Source: Symsagittifera roscoffensis (Eukaryota; Xenacoelomorpha; Acoela; Convolutidae). Taken from it: a stretch of DNA of 64,000 nt. The notes beneath the pieces are model-generated. The model did not search any database. It was not told where the DNA came from and saw nothing but the letters and a program-made list of their open reading frames with translations. The stretch lies in assembly GCF_963678635.1 (NCBI RefSeq), contig NC_087064.1, forward strand, positions 24,110,539-24,174,538, in the 5' to 3' direction. Positions 10,401 through 20,832 of the stretch are shown piece by piece. Each line of letters starts with the position of its first letter. The stretch's first letter is position 1. The position numbers and the translations under genes were made by a program.

Positions 10401-11400
10401 ACGAACTTAATTAAACACGAGTTTAATTCAATCTTAACTTAACCACTCTATTATTTACCGATCTTTACCAGACGCTATCAACGAATCAGCTCTACTACTA
10501 CTTAGTTTGCATGTTCAAGGTTCAAAGAAAAAGCCATGTACGTTATACAGTAGAATTACCGATTCTACATTTCCAGACTCTACCGAAACAATTTTTCTGA
10601 CTTTTCTGACTATCATGACCAAAATTTTGAAACTATCATAACCAAATTTTGATGTTTATACACATCTCCGGTGACTATATAAACCTACAGTCTGTATTTG
10701 TATTTTTGTTCGCCTTATTAGCTGCTAATTTGAAAGTATAAATTGTCAAACCTGGACCAGAGCTGCCATCGAGACTACATACTTTAAAAATTGTGGTTCA
10801 AAAAGTTACCTAAATCGCCTAAAAACCCGGATGATAAAATTTAAAATAGATGACATTTAAAGTACGATGTTTTAAACTCTTCATCAAATAAGATAACATT
10901 TGTAGCAATTCGAAAGCCTCATTGTTCCGCCCTTCTGAAAAATGGGGAGGAATTTTGTATTCGAGTGTTTCAGTTTTTTCTTTTCGTTTTTTTCCACAGA
11001 AAACCAGCTACCACAAACAATCATCGGAGAGATTTTAGTGATATATCGTATGAAAGCCCTTACAGTCAGAATTTGAACGACTTTAAAAATTTAAAAAAAA
11101 CTCCCAATGTGAGAAAAGCTGGTTTGAAAATTTTGGATGTATTTCAGTTGAAGTTTAAGCTTTTGATTATTTATGATGCTCAAATATAACAATTGTCAGA
11201 TTTTTTCTTACCAATCAAAAAAATTGTATAACGTCTGTAACAGGTCATTTTCCCAATTTTTTGATTAGTGCAAATTTTGAAAGTCAATTTTGATTGGTGT
11301 AAGACTTGGTAAGACAAAACAATTAAAATTATACACGTTTCAGTATACTCTAATTTTTTTAGTTTTGATCGAATACTTGTTTAACTTTACCCTCCCTTTT
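10401..11400. other. No gene seen
   Basis: AT-rich sequence. The 74-codon ORF at 10965-11189 has no recognisable feature. Confidence 0.4.
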
Positions 11401-11902
11401 TGTTCCGACTTTCGATACGAAAGTAACGGAATATTTGTGCTCGGGGTGGGTTTTTTTTTCTTCAGACAAATTTCGACTTTTTAACTAGCCATTTTTGACG
11501 GAATCTTTTTATATCATTCGAAAGGTATTGTTTGTTGTCCTGAGCTCAAATTTGAAAAGATATTTTACCTGTGATCATTTTTCGTAAAGTTACGGGGGCT
11601 TAAAGATTGCCATTTTGCGCTATTAACGCGTAAGCGGAGAGTTAATCCGTCTTAGAAATCGTTCCAAATTGATTAAAAGAAGCTTATTTGCCATAATTGG
11701 TTTGTTACAAGGAGCGAAATTTATCCTTTTGTACTTAATATGGCGTGTGGGGGATGATTTTTATTAAAAAATTTCACATTGTAGAGAAAAAAAAATTTCT
11801 TTTAATTTATTTCATTGAATTTTTTAATGTTATTACTGGTCCATAAACCTTAAAAGGCAGTCGGAACAATCAGGGCTTCGCCCTGATACGAGCAGTCTTG
11901 TT
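11401..11902 (+). mobile_element. Helentron/HINE-like non-autonomous element, full-length copy
   Basis: A ~500-bp dispersed repeat that starts TGTTCCGACTTTCG and ends GAGCAGTCTTGTT. The 5' end TGTTCCGACT reappears inverted as AGTCGGAACA about 40 bases before the 3' end, followed by the hairpin CAGGGCTTCGCCCTG. This asymmetric inverted repeat plus 3' hairpin is the reported design of Helentron-derived HINEs. No ORF is present. Other copies in the window are at about 50.9-53.9, 56.6-57.4 and 59.5-60.0 kb. Confidence 0.55.
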
Positions 11903-13439
11903 TATTTTGAAGAAATGATATTTAAAATCAACGATCGAAAGATTTCTATTATTCAAAATTAGAGAACATCTGAATTACAGCCTTATTTACCATTTATTGT
12001 GGTAGTTTGTACGATATATTGAATCTGGTACCATTGAAGAACTTAGCATTTATGCAATTTCCCAGTTATAGTCATTGTTATTAGAATATCCGACCAACCA
12101 GATTCCTGTTCCATCAATTTTGAAAATGAGAATTGTACTTCAGATTGAAAATAAAAAAATTTACGAAAGAAGTTTTTCTAACTTACAATTTTTTATCTTA
12201 GCCAAAAGTTTCAAAGTCGTCACTGTTTTTATAGTACTTTTCGAAACATTAAATACAGTTGAGTTGTTCAACAAGTTTATTGGAACAACAAAAATTTGGC
12301 ATTTCATCCTATGTCTCTCAAATAGCCCAACAAACACCCTTCCCTGAGACCTAGTTCAGATTGAATAATCCTCAGAATGGCATCTGAGTGACCTATTTGT
12401 TTTGAGTATTGCAATCAAATCAAACAATTGCATGAAAAATTACGTCCAAAACTATTTCTTTAGTTTGCGTTATCTGTGAAAAAAAAAATCAAGCTGGGAG
12501 CACATTTTCCATTCGTGAAAACTATTTTCCCCATATGCAGGTGAATATCTGTTAAGTTTTGTTTTTAACCAGTAATAAACGTAAGGGTAATTATTTGCTA
12601 TTAGGCACCCCTGAACTCTATTTGCATAAGTTGCATAAGCAAAAAAATATTCGCACTATTTGTATCGATCAAACTGAGTTTTATGACTTTATGAAATTTA
12701 ATGAAAAAAAATTAAAAAATGTTTCTCACCAGTATTTAAAAAGCAGCAACTTTTTTCTTCGGTTTCATTCTGCTAAATACTATCGCAGCTGAAGTTGTGT
12801 TTGTCTAGAATCGAAAAAAATCAGTCATTTGAGAAATCTGCGGAAGAAAATATCGACAGCTCTTCTATTATAAACATAAATCTATTTTTATATATTTATA
12901 AATATAGTGACTGCTATATAGTTCTCAGTTCAAGAACTAATATGGTTTTTGACAATGTTTTGTGCACAATCTGCCGACAGGCTGTATATATCCTGAGTGT
13001 ATGAACTTTTCATGAATATAATTCCTGTATAAGGTAACATTGTGTTAATCGATTATATGCGTACACACTACTCTAGAACAATTAAAACATTTCTGTTTTT
13101 ACCGAAATGTTTTGCCTTTCAATGGACTTTATTTTCGCCTTGGACTACAATATTTTATTCGGAGTCGATTACGTGATGGCGTCTTTGATTAGAATTTAGA
13201 TAATCAAAGCAAGTTATATATATATGTCATCCAAAAACTGATAGTTTTGTTTGTGGAACCATTATCGTGATTAAAAAACAAGCGCACAAGCGCATTCCCG
13301 TTTCCGATTTAAACGCGCAACCCCGTTTCCAATTAATTCTCTAACCCGTCTAATATATAAAAATTCATAAACTCTTTTTGAGAGCTAGTTACTAATTCAT
13401 TCTAACCCTCGGATTGTTAACAATCTAAGAAATTTCAGT
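11903..13439. other. No gene seen
   Basis: AT-rich sequence with three unrelated short plus-strand ORFs (12075-13004) that lack conserved features. Confidence 0.4.
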
Positions 13440-13655
13440 GCAATTTCCTCGGTCGCGAACGTTAATTTTTTTTTATCGCGAAAGTCTGGAAATGGCAAAA
13501 CTTGGCCGCGAAAGTCTGAACATACCAAATTGGGTCGCGATATTTTGGTCGCGCCAACTCCGCTTTGGTCGCGAAAGTCGAGACGGGTCATCGTGGTCGC
13601 GAAAGTCTGGAAACGGCAAGTTTTGGTCGCGAAAGTCTGGATATGTTTAATTTTG
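13440..13655 (+). repeat. GTCGCGAAAGTCTGG minisatellite
   Basis: Imperfect tandem array of a unit close to GGTCGCGAAAGTCTGG followed by about 14 variable bases; about six units. Each good unit holds the palindrome TCGCGA. It is CpG-rich in an AT-rich setting, and both strands stay open as an artefact of the repeat. Confidence 0.75.
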
Positions 13656-13660
13656 GTCTG

Positions 13661-14446
13661 GAAATGAGTCTGGGACCTCGACCCGGGAACTAACAGTGAG
13701 ACTTATAGCAAAAACATAAATAGCTAAAATGACAAGAGAGTCTATACGAAAGCACTGATTTCTTTTAGTAAAGTATCTGTACTGAAAGCACTATAAATGC
13801 TAAAATCTAGATTTCAAATGTCAGAATTGAAGTGCGTAGCATTGGGCCGCGTAGTTCTTGTTGATCCATTTGATTAGCATGAACAAAAACTGATTTTTTA
13901 TGCGAGCATATTACCCCTTTGTTTTCCTGTGATGAAATTGTTGCGCCCATAATGCATCGTTGTGTATAATGAATGTTGTTCCGCTGTTTTTCAAAAACTA
14001 TTTTTTTTACGTGCCACATTTGATCACCTGTAACGTTTTGGGGAATTACACTCAGTTGAAATGTGCATATTAAATAAGCTAAGGCACAAGCTTTCAAGAT
14101 TCACTAGATTGAGTTCTTTTTTAGCTTTATAGTTTGTGGACAGCATCCCACTTATAAATTTTCAGTGTCATGTCCTGATCATTTCGTTCACTCGTTAAAT
14201 GTTCATAGCGTGATTTTAATTGTATAAAAAAGCTCGAAAAAAAATTGCTGTTGCATGTTTCTCCGATCACTGTTTGCTCCTTAAGGAAGTTGATGAGCCC
14301 ATTTCCACATAACTTTTTGAAAGCTCTTGAGTAGTTTTAACCAGTCGGTTAAATTTTTGAGCTTAATGTAGTTCAATCCGGTTTGTACAAAATAACCCTT
14401 GAACGAGGTAGTTGTGAGTGAGCCAGCCGTCAAAGGTTAATCGAGT
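13661..14446. other. No supported gene
   Basis: One minus-strand ORF (13807-14097) starts with a hydrophobic stretch, but nothing else supports it. No other feature seen. Confidence 0.35.
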
Positions 14447-14450
14447 TTTG
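14447..14450. other. Target-site duplication TTTG, left
   Basis: TTTG directly abuts the 3' LTR of copy B. The same four bases follow the 5' LTR at 30621-30624. A 4-bp duplication is usual for Ty3-like elements and retroviruses. Confidence 0.75.
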
Positions 14451-14858
14451 TGAGTTAGAACCGAAGTGTAACTCATAGAGTAATTTCGGATAGGGTACAC
14501 CGTCTGCTCGTCACGCTATCTTATTTTCGGCCGGATAGATTCGTGCAACTTCTTAGTCTAATACCGATCCTAATCTTACTCTTATACTATCTAGTCTCAG
14601 GTTGTTTAACTAGTCTCTGCTAGGCTCAATAGATCTAGGGTATACTGGTTTATTGCGGCTGCTGAAGTGCTCGGGAGAGTCCAACTAATTTCTAAGTTAA
14701 ATTCAAATCTCTCTGGTGCTGAAATTACAAGTAACTTCAGCACTTACAAATAAGTGGGTTGTTAGTTAGATGGATCATGATTGGTTAATATTAAATACTT
14801 TACATTGGTAAAACATTTAATTTATCCAATCATAAAATATAGTTTAGACCAGGTTCCA
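14451..14858 (-). repeat. 3' LTR of copy B (408 bp)
   Basis: Same length as the 5' LTR. By eye they differ at one position (C at 14850 against T at 30612). AATAAA on the minus strand is at about 14649-14654, and the 28-nt hairpin at about 14716-14743. Confidence 0.95.
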
Positions 14859-16337
14859 CCCATCCGGGTTTTACAGAGTTTTTTAGAACAGTTCTTCTGT
14901 AATTCAAGGGTGGATGATGGACGTTGGTATTTGGCGAACATCATAATTTTCTTTTGCTTCTTCTTGTGACAACGACTGAGTCTTTGCAACAAAATCAATT
15001 CTGATTTCAGAATGGTTGGCTATGTCAGGTTTTTCTGTTCTTCGGGGAGAACTTCTTTTGTGTCTGATCTAGCTTGGGAATGGCGTGGAGATTGTGCATG
15101 GAGGGGATGCCTGGTTACTCGGATCTGTACGTATACTTGAACCTCGAGGTGGTCATTGGTCTAGTTCAATGAAGTCCTTTTCTGCGAAGTCAAGTCGTAC
15201 TCTAAATCCTTTGAGTTGTGATTGTGAGCGGCATATCGATTGTAGTTGGTTATTCTCTCTCGAGTGTAGTGAGGTCGTCTTGTCTTTTGATGTTCGTCCT
15301 TGGTGTTGTATTCTGATCTATATATTGCATCATGTGATTTTACATTTTATAAAACTTTTATTAGTTTAATATTTTTTAATCATGATTTTAGTTAGTTGTT
15401 TTCACAAAAGCTTTTTGTTTTAGTTCGGTTATTTTGAAGAGTTACTCACCCTTGAGTAGCTCTTATTAAAAATAAAGGTGTGGTCACAAAGCGTGGATGT
15501 AGCGCGGTGGGTTAGGCCGGCTATAGAGCATGCTCAGGACGTCCTTTCCTGGTGGGTTAGGCCAGGAGTGGGAGTATGATTTCATGCGGTGTTTGTGAGG
15601 GGTCCTGTTATGTGACAACGTTTTATGTTGGGTTTGTTGTGGTTTTACTTATGTCTTGTTGGTTATGTACTTTTTCCAAAAAGCAAATTGTTTGTGGTAT
15701 GGGTTTGTCTTTCGACTTTTTTGTGTTTTATTATTTCTTTCTAAGACTTTATAATAGTCTTCAAAAGAATAAATTATCCAGTTTTAAACTGGGTTAATCC
15801 GGTTTGGGTACCGTTGGTTTCCTTTTCTTAGTCATGCTGTTATTCTATGATTTGTGGTAGTTAGTAAGCTGCGTTGGTTAGTTTTGTTTAGTATATGATT
15901 CCTTTCCAACCGGGTTAAAGGAAAGTTTGAAACTTGTTATCGTGTGTTAGAGTTATTGAGTGTGAAAACTTGAAACTGAAATTCATTATTTTAAACAATT
16001 CTTTGTGGGCGAGCTGTGCGAGTGTGGATAGAATTTCTGTGCAAATGAATAAAAATATCAAAAGGTTAGTACTGCAATTGCATTTTATTAATTTACTGCA
16101 TAGAATTTGGAAATTTACTGCTAGTTATGGGGGAATTTTAAGATACAAATTTTCATCATAATTCGATTTACTGCTGTTGGGGGAAAATTTATAAATTAAT
16201 TTACTGCATTGGTATTATATTTATTTAATTGTTGGTGCAAAAGTTTTAATAGGGTCTTAAACAGTTTTGAAGAAGTTTGCTATTTTTTATTTTTCTTTTG
16301 TGAATTTTTCAGATGATCTAGGATGAAGGCTAAAAAT
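14859..16337 (-). other. 3' untranslated region of copy B
   Basis: Counterpart of 5037-6514, with the same repeats and hairpins. Plus-strand ORFs of 62-94 codons here are antisense to the element and have no recognisable features. Confidence 0.6.
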
Positions 16338-16414
16338 CTAAAGAAAACATGAATAAAGAATGGTGAGTTTTTAATATTTTATTTAGTTAGTGATATCATT
16401 TAATTCATACTTAC
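16338..16414 (-). other. Probable 77-nt intron after the last stop codon (copy B)
   Basis: Donor CAG|GTAAGTATG and acceptor TTTTCTTTAG match copy A; one base shorter inside. Confidence 0.6.
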
Positions 16415-16417
16415 CTG

Positions 16418-18217
16418 TTAGTCGTCGGGGAAAAAACCGTGGGGGAAGATGTCGTGAATTAGTTCTGAAGTTGTTAGTAGTTTAGCTAGAATGCGGATGA
16501 TATTTTTAGTCTGAAGTAGTGGCCAAAGCAATTGAAGTGCCTTAATAGTGGTTAGTTCTTCAGTGCCTACTGCAAACTCATAAGGTGTGTTTTGGATTAA
16601 GTTATATAATTTGTGGTTAAATTTCGTGTTGTGGATGAATTCTAAAATTGGGATTTCTATAGGCTGTACAAACTCGTGCGGGATGAGGAAGGGTCGGGAT
16701 TCTTCGGCGTTGAAGGTCTTGGTGATGGGGCAGAAAATGTACATTTGGGTTATGGGGTCATAATTACGAAGAATTCCATGGAGGTTAGTGTCTTTAATAC
16801 AATATGTGAAATTTAGGAAATACGGTGAAGTGTATTTTGAATTGATGAATTGAAAACGATGGTGTGGTTGTCTAGAGGGTGTGTGGAGGTCAAAGTGATT
16901 TTGGATGAAACGGTAGTAGCTGTATGTATGTGTTTGTTTAGTGCGCAACATAATATCATGTGAGCAGTGCAAATCTCTTTCGTGTGGTGCAAGGAAATGA
17001 AAGGTTAGTGAAAAGATTTGGAAGCGTTCTTTAAAACTTTCGTATGCTTGTGTGTTTGTTAGTGCTTCTGAAATAATGTGATCAAACTTTCGGTCGAAGA
17101 TGTTTAGTGTAAATACATATGGTGTCTTGATGAAAAATTTCTCGGTGATTTGTGGATTAGCGAAGCGATCGTCGTCTAAGAATTGATCTTGGTTAGCTCT
17201 AATGATGTTGTGATCGTAGTATTCTAGTGTATATTCATTAGCTCTAGGTGCAGTGTGTATTTTTAGTGATTTTTTATATCCAACGTAAGTAAACTGTCTA
17301 GCGGTTAGTGGTGTAGTTAGTCGATATAGCATGTCTTTGTTTCGTTCTATATCGATGGAAGTGTTGGATAAAGGTAAGCAAAGAGGGTTAGTGAAATGAT
17401 AGTATGAGGTCCAAGAGAGAGTGGGCATTAAAACGTATTCATCTACAAAGTTGCGTGTTTCGTTAGCGTCGTGAGGGGTATTTAAGGTGTATTGTGGAAA
17501 CGAGGGTAAAGTGATAGCTAAAAATTCTTTAGTGTTAGTATGTTGGGGGTGGTTGATATATTCACGGGCTGTTCCTGGTTTTGCTGGGAAAGGATGGTTG
17601 GGGAATTTTCTTTTAAAAGTGCGGTAAGCTCTGTTAGTGTTTAGTGAAGATATAGTGGATGTGGATGATGGTGTTAATGATTCAGTATAATTTGAAGAGG
17701 GTGTAGGGGGATTGGATGAATTTGTAGTGGAGGAGATTTGGTTTATGGTCGGGGTGTTTAGGTGGTAGGGTTGTTGTTGGAGGGTAATGAAATTATCTAG
17801 CTCTGGGGAGATTCGGGGGGTGTCTGGAGAGTGAGATGATCGGTCAGAATGGTATGAGGAGTAGGTTGGGGTAACTTGGGAAGCATAAGAGGGTGTGGGG
17901 GTGATTGGGTCAGGGTTATTGGATAATATGGGTTGAAAAGGGGGTTGAGAAAAATTAGAAGAGTTATGAAAATTATTGGATGGAGATGGTTCTGAGTCGG
18001 CAAATTCATCGGGGGTTTCAATATTCGGGTTATTTAGCTGTGAGATGGAATATAAAACTGAGATGTGTGAATTAGTGTCGGAATTCATGCCTGATGTTAC
18101 ATTACTAGATGGAAAGTCGGGTGGCGGAAAAGCAAAAAGTGGTATTATTGGGATTGAGGAGGTAAGATTGGTTGGGTGGGAATTTGATCGGTGTAGTGAT
18201 CCAAGTTGGCGGCTCAT
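16418..18217 (-). CDS. Unknown 599-aa accessory protein after env (copy B)
   Basis: Intact counterpart of the copy A protein, with the same ATGA overlap with env. The low-complexity Ser/Pro/Thr part makes up the first third. The differences I see fall in this part (for example Gln to Arg near residue 126, and Ala to Thr and Glu to Ile changes near 182-189), while the folded two thirds look identical. That pattern fits a constrained domain with a loose N-terminal tail, although two close copies give little statistical power. The function is unknown. It has no signal peptide, no zinc finger and no recognisable catalytic motif. Confidence 0.75.
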   Translation of the reverse strand: MSRQLGSLHRSNSHPTNLTSSIPIIPLFAFPPPDFPSSNVTSGMNSDTNSHISVLYSISQLNNPNIETPDEFADSEPSPSNNFHNSSNFSQPPFQPILSNNPDPITPTPSYASQVTPTYSSYHSDRSSHSPDTPRISPELDNFITLQQQPYHLNTPTINQISSTTNSSNPPTPSSNYTESLTPSSTSTISSLNTNRAYRTFKRKFPNHPFPAKPGTAREYINHPQHTNTKEFLAITLPSFPQYTLNTPHDANETRNFVDEYVLMPTLSWTSYYHFTNPLCLPLSNTSIDIERNKDMLYRLTTPLTARQFTYVGYKKSLKIHTAPRANEYTLEYYDHNIIRANQDQFLDDDRFANPQITEKFFIKTPYVFTLNIFDRKFDHIISEALTNTQAYESFKERFQIFSLTFHFLAPHERDLHCSHDIMLRTKQTHTYSYYRFIQNHFDLHTPSRQPHHRFQFINSKYTSPYFLNFTYCIKDTNLHGILRNYDPITQMYIFCPITKTFNAEESRPFLIPHEFVQPIEIPILEFIHNTKFNHKLYNLIQNTPYEFAVGTEELTTIKALQLLWPLLQTKNIIRILAKLLTTSELIHDIFPHGFFPDD

Positions 18218-20832
18218 CGTGGGCTAAAAAAATGATTATTTTGAGACTGAAAAGCGGTGGTATGGGGTTGTTCAATAATTTGTTCATAAGTATTATCATC
18301 TTGTGGCTGGTGTGTCATTATATGTTGAATGGGACTTTGTGATGTATTGAGTCGAAAATTTGGATTATGTGTGATTGCTAAATTTCGAAAATTTCGTGGG
18401 ACTAGGGATAGTGGATGGTTATTTGGTAGGGGTGGTAATTGTGGTGCCGTTGGCTGTGTGTCAACATTGTTATGTTCTTCGTCGTATGTATTTTGTCGTG
18501 TTGTTATTTTTGTGTTATATTCTTTTATTTGTGCGTCTAAAAGAATTTTGTTTATAGATGTAGAAAAGATTCCAAAAAATCCTGCAAAGAGTATGCGTGC
18601 TACGCTTGCTTGTCTGTTTACTTGTGTGTGTATAGCACATGTATTGTAGATTCCTTTTAAGAGTGAGAAAAGAAATCCAATAAAGTTAAACATTGCGTAT
18701 AAAATAGTCAATTTTTCTAAGATGTAATAGGGCCATCCTAGAAAATCAAGGATTTCATTTTTGAGTGTAACAAAGCTAAAAATGTTAATTGGTGATATAT
18801 CTTGGGGACGGTATTTTTCGCCGTTGAGATATATATAATCTTTAATGTCTTTAAAATATCCGCTATAGTCTTGCGTGTAGATATCGGCAAATCCTGCGGT
18901 TTCTGCAAGTTTGCGTAAGTTTTGGTCAATTGATTGTCTTTGTATAGTGTCCATTTGTGTTAATAATTCTTGGAATTGTTGTGTTCTAATGTGATGTTGA
19001 ATATCTGATTTTGAATAGATTCCTATTGATTGTAAGTCTATATTTGGGTTTCGAGCGATAGCGCGAATGCTTTCTGGTGAAAATTTTTTGAGTGATTGCA
19101 TTAATGTGGGATATGGAGTGAGAAGATAATATTTTTTTTCATCAGGGTTTAGTTGTACTACATTGTGGCTATTTTCTGATCCACATGGGACTGCGGTATC
19201 CCAGAAATAGGTTCTTCGTGAAAGTGTATCCACGAAATGTACTTTATTTTTATAAAAGATAGGGATTCTTTTATAACATCGTTTATCTTCAAAAACGTAT
19301 AGTGGTGATACTTTTTTAGTACAAGTATAAAACCATAAGATGTTTCCTTCGTAGTCTAAAAAATTTGACCTATTTCCTGATAATAAGTATCCTGCGTAGG
19401 GTATTTTTAATACTGCTAGTGCAAGTGATTGTAATATTTGTGTTCGTTCTAATTCGCATAGTTGGTGTAGTGTTTCTAATTCGGAGAGTGACATTTCTTG
19501 AAAAATGCGGCTAATTGTATAGTCTAGTTTCATATCCAAATGAATATCATAGTGGATATTACCGAAATATGTAGTATTCATTAGTGATAATTCTTGTAAG
19601 CGTGTGCTTCTGGTGTCATAAGGTTTTAGATGTCCACCAGGTTGTCCGTTGCTTTTTTCAAAATTAACTGGTATATAGGATGTTCCTTCGTTTAGAGGAT
19701 GACCTGTGGCATATGGGTCGATTTTTACTTTTCCAGTGGTCATGTCGAATCCTTTTTCGTATTCAACTAATATTTCAGAGTATTGTGTTCTGTGAAGTGG
19801 ATTCCTGTATTTACATGCAAGTTCTGTTTCTTGATATATTTGAAATCGTGTCAATTTATTTTCTATATTGTCTATGTTTCTAAAATCGGAACTTAGTTTG
19901 CGTGATGGATGGACTTGTTCATAAGGAATTGATTGTATGAAATATTTTTCGTGAAATTTTATCATACGAGCGTGTATTTTTGCTACTTGAAATGTTGTAC
20001 ATGTATCTTCGGGGAACCAAACAATTGTTGCTTGTGTTCTTGTTGTAGGGTCGCAATATCCTTGATCATTTTTACAAGGTAGTCGGATTCCTTGATAGAT
20101 CATTGTATTATCAGATAAATCTCGTGTGAGTTGTATTTTTTCGAGTTGTATTTTCCAATCGAAAAACATTATTTCTTGGTATCCTTTATTTTTTGTGTCT
20201 GCTTTGCAGTTTGATGGGTTATTTATACCAATGTGTGGTATCCAATGTTTATCATGTAGGTCATAGGTTAATCGTCCGTGTGCGCCGTTATACGGGTATT
20301 TTTCGTCTAGTTTTATATGTCCTTGGTGTCTTTCAAGTTGTGATTGATGTACTGAGTCTGAAAAAACTTGAAAATTAACTAATTTTCTTTGGGAATTTTT
20401 ATTTTGTGTGATGTTTAGTCTAAGTAATTCATTTTTACAATCGTCGGGATTGAGATGTAAAAGACGTTCTATATTACTTTGATAGAATGATTCATGGTCA
20501 AGTCGGTTTTTGTTTCCGTTCGAGACTTGTGAACAATGTACTTTCTTTTCGGAAAATGTCGCTGTGAATTTATAACCTGTAACTGTTGTTGCTCGGGCTT
20601 TTGAATAGAGTGTTGCTATTATATCTGTGGTTTCTATAGCTTGTGGTTCTGTTTCACATTGTGATACTTGATTTATTGCATATTTGTGTAATGTTTTTTG
20701 TTCATTTTCTTCGCAGTCGTAATGTGTTACTAATAAATCTTGTGGTCCTGTACGAGGGGAAGGGTTTATGTTTTGATTTGAGGTTACTAGAAAAGGGAGT
20801 TGAAGAAAAATTAATAATTTTAGAATATACAT
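18214..20832 (-). CDS. env: Env-like glycoprotein, 872 aa (copy B)
   Basis: Intact counterpart of the copy A Env. Same signal peptide, cysteine block (about residues 459-550), membrane segment at about 705-735 and tail. Few residues differ: Ile to Thr near 236, Asn to Lys near 566, Tyr to His near 735, and changes around 791-792 just before PTAP, which is itself kept. The start overlaps the end of the ATG-less ORF by 13 bases, and the stop overlaps the 599-residue ORF. Expression probably needs a spliced RNA, as in other env-bearing elements. Viral-glycoprotein origin is inferred from architecture; the chuvirus resemblance should be tested by profile search. Confidence 0.72.
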   Translation of the reverse strand: MYILKLLIFLQLPFLVTSNQNINPSPRTGPQDLLVTHYDCEENEQKTLHKYAINQVSQCETEPQAIETTDIIATLYSKARATTVTGYKFTATFSEKKVHCSQVSNGNKNRLDHESFYQSNIERLLHLNPDDCKNELLRLNITQNKNSQRKLVNFQVFSDSVHQSQLERHQGHIKLDEKYPYNGAHGRLTYDLHDKHWIPHIGINNPSNCKADTKNKGYQEIMFFDWKIQLEKIQLTRDLSDNTMIYQGIRLPCKNDQGYCDPTTRTQATIVWFPEDTCTTFQVAKIHARMIKFHEKYFIQSIPYEQVHPSRKLSSDFRNIDNIENKLTRFQIYQETELACKYRNPLHRTQYSEILVEYEKGFDMTTGKVKIDPYATGHPLNEGTSYIPVNFEKSNGQPGGHLKPYDTRSTRLQELSLMNTTYFGNIHYDIHLDMKLDYTISRIFQEMSLSELETLHQLCELERTQILQSLALAVLKIPYAGYLLSGNRSNFLDYEGNILWFYTCTKKVSPLYVFEDKRCYKRIPIFYKNKVHFVDTLSRRTYFWDTAVPCGSENSHNVVQLNPDEKKYYLLTPYPTLMQSLKKFSPESIRAIARNPNIDLQSIGIYSKSDIQHHIRTQQFQELLTQMDTIQRQSIDQNLRKLAETAGFADIYTQDYSGYFKDIKDYIYLNGEKYRPQDISPINIFSFVTLKNEILDFLGWPYYILEKLTILYAMFNFIGFLFSLLKGIYNTCAIHTQVNRQASVARILFAGFFGIFSTSINKILLDAQIKEYNTKITTRQNTYDEEHNNVDTQPTAPQLPPLPNNHPLSLVPRNFRNLAITHNPNFRLNTSQSPIQHIMTHQPQDDNTYEQIIEQPHTTAFQSQNNHFFSPR

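Noticed and set aside
13807-14097. 96-residue minus-strand ORF with a signal-peptide-like start
   Set aside because: Only the first 20 residues look meaningful; no homologous motif, no convincing splice sites.
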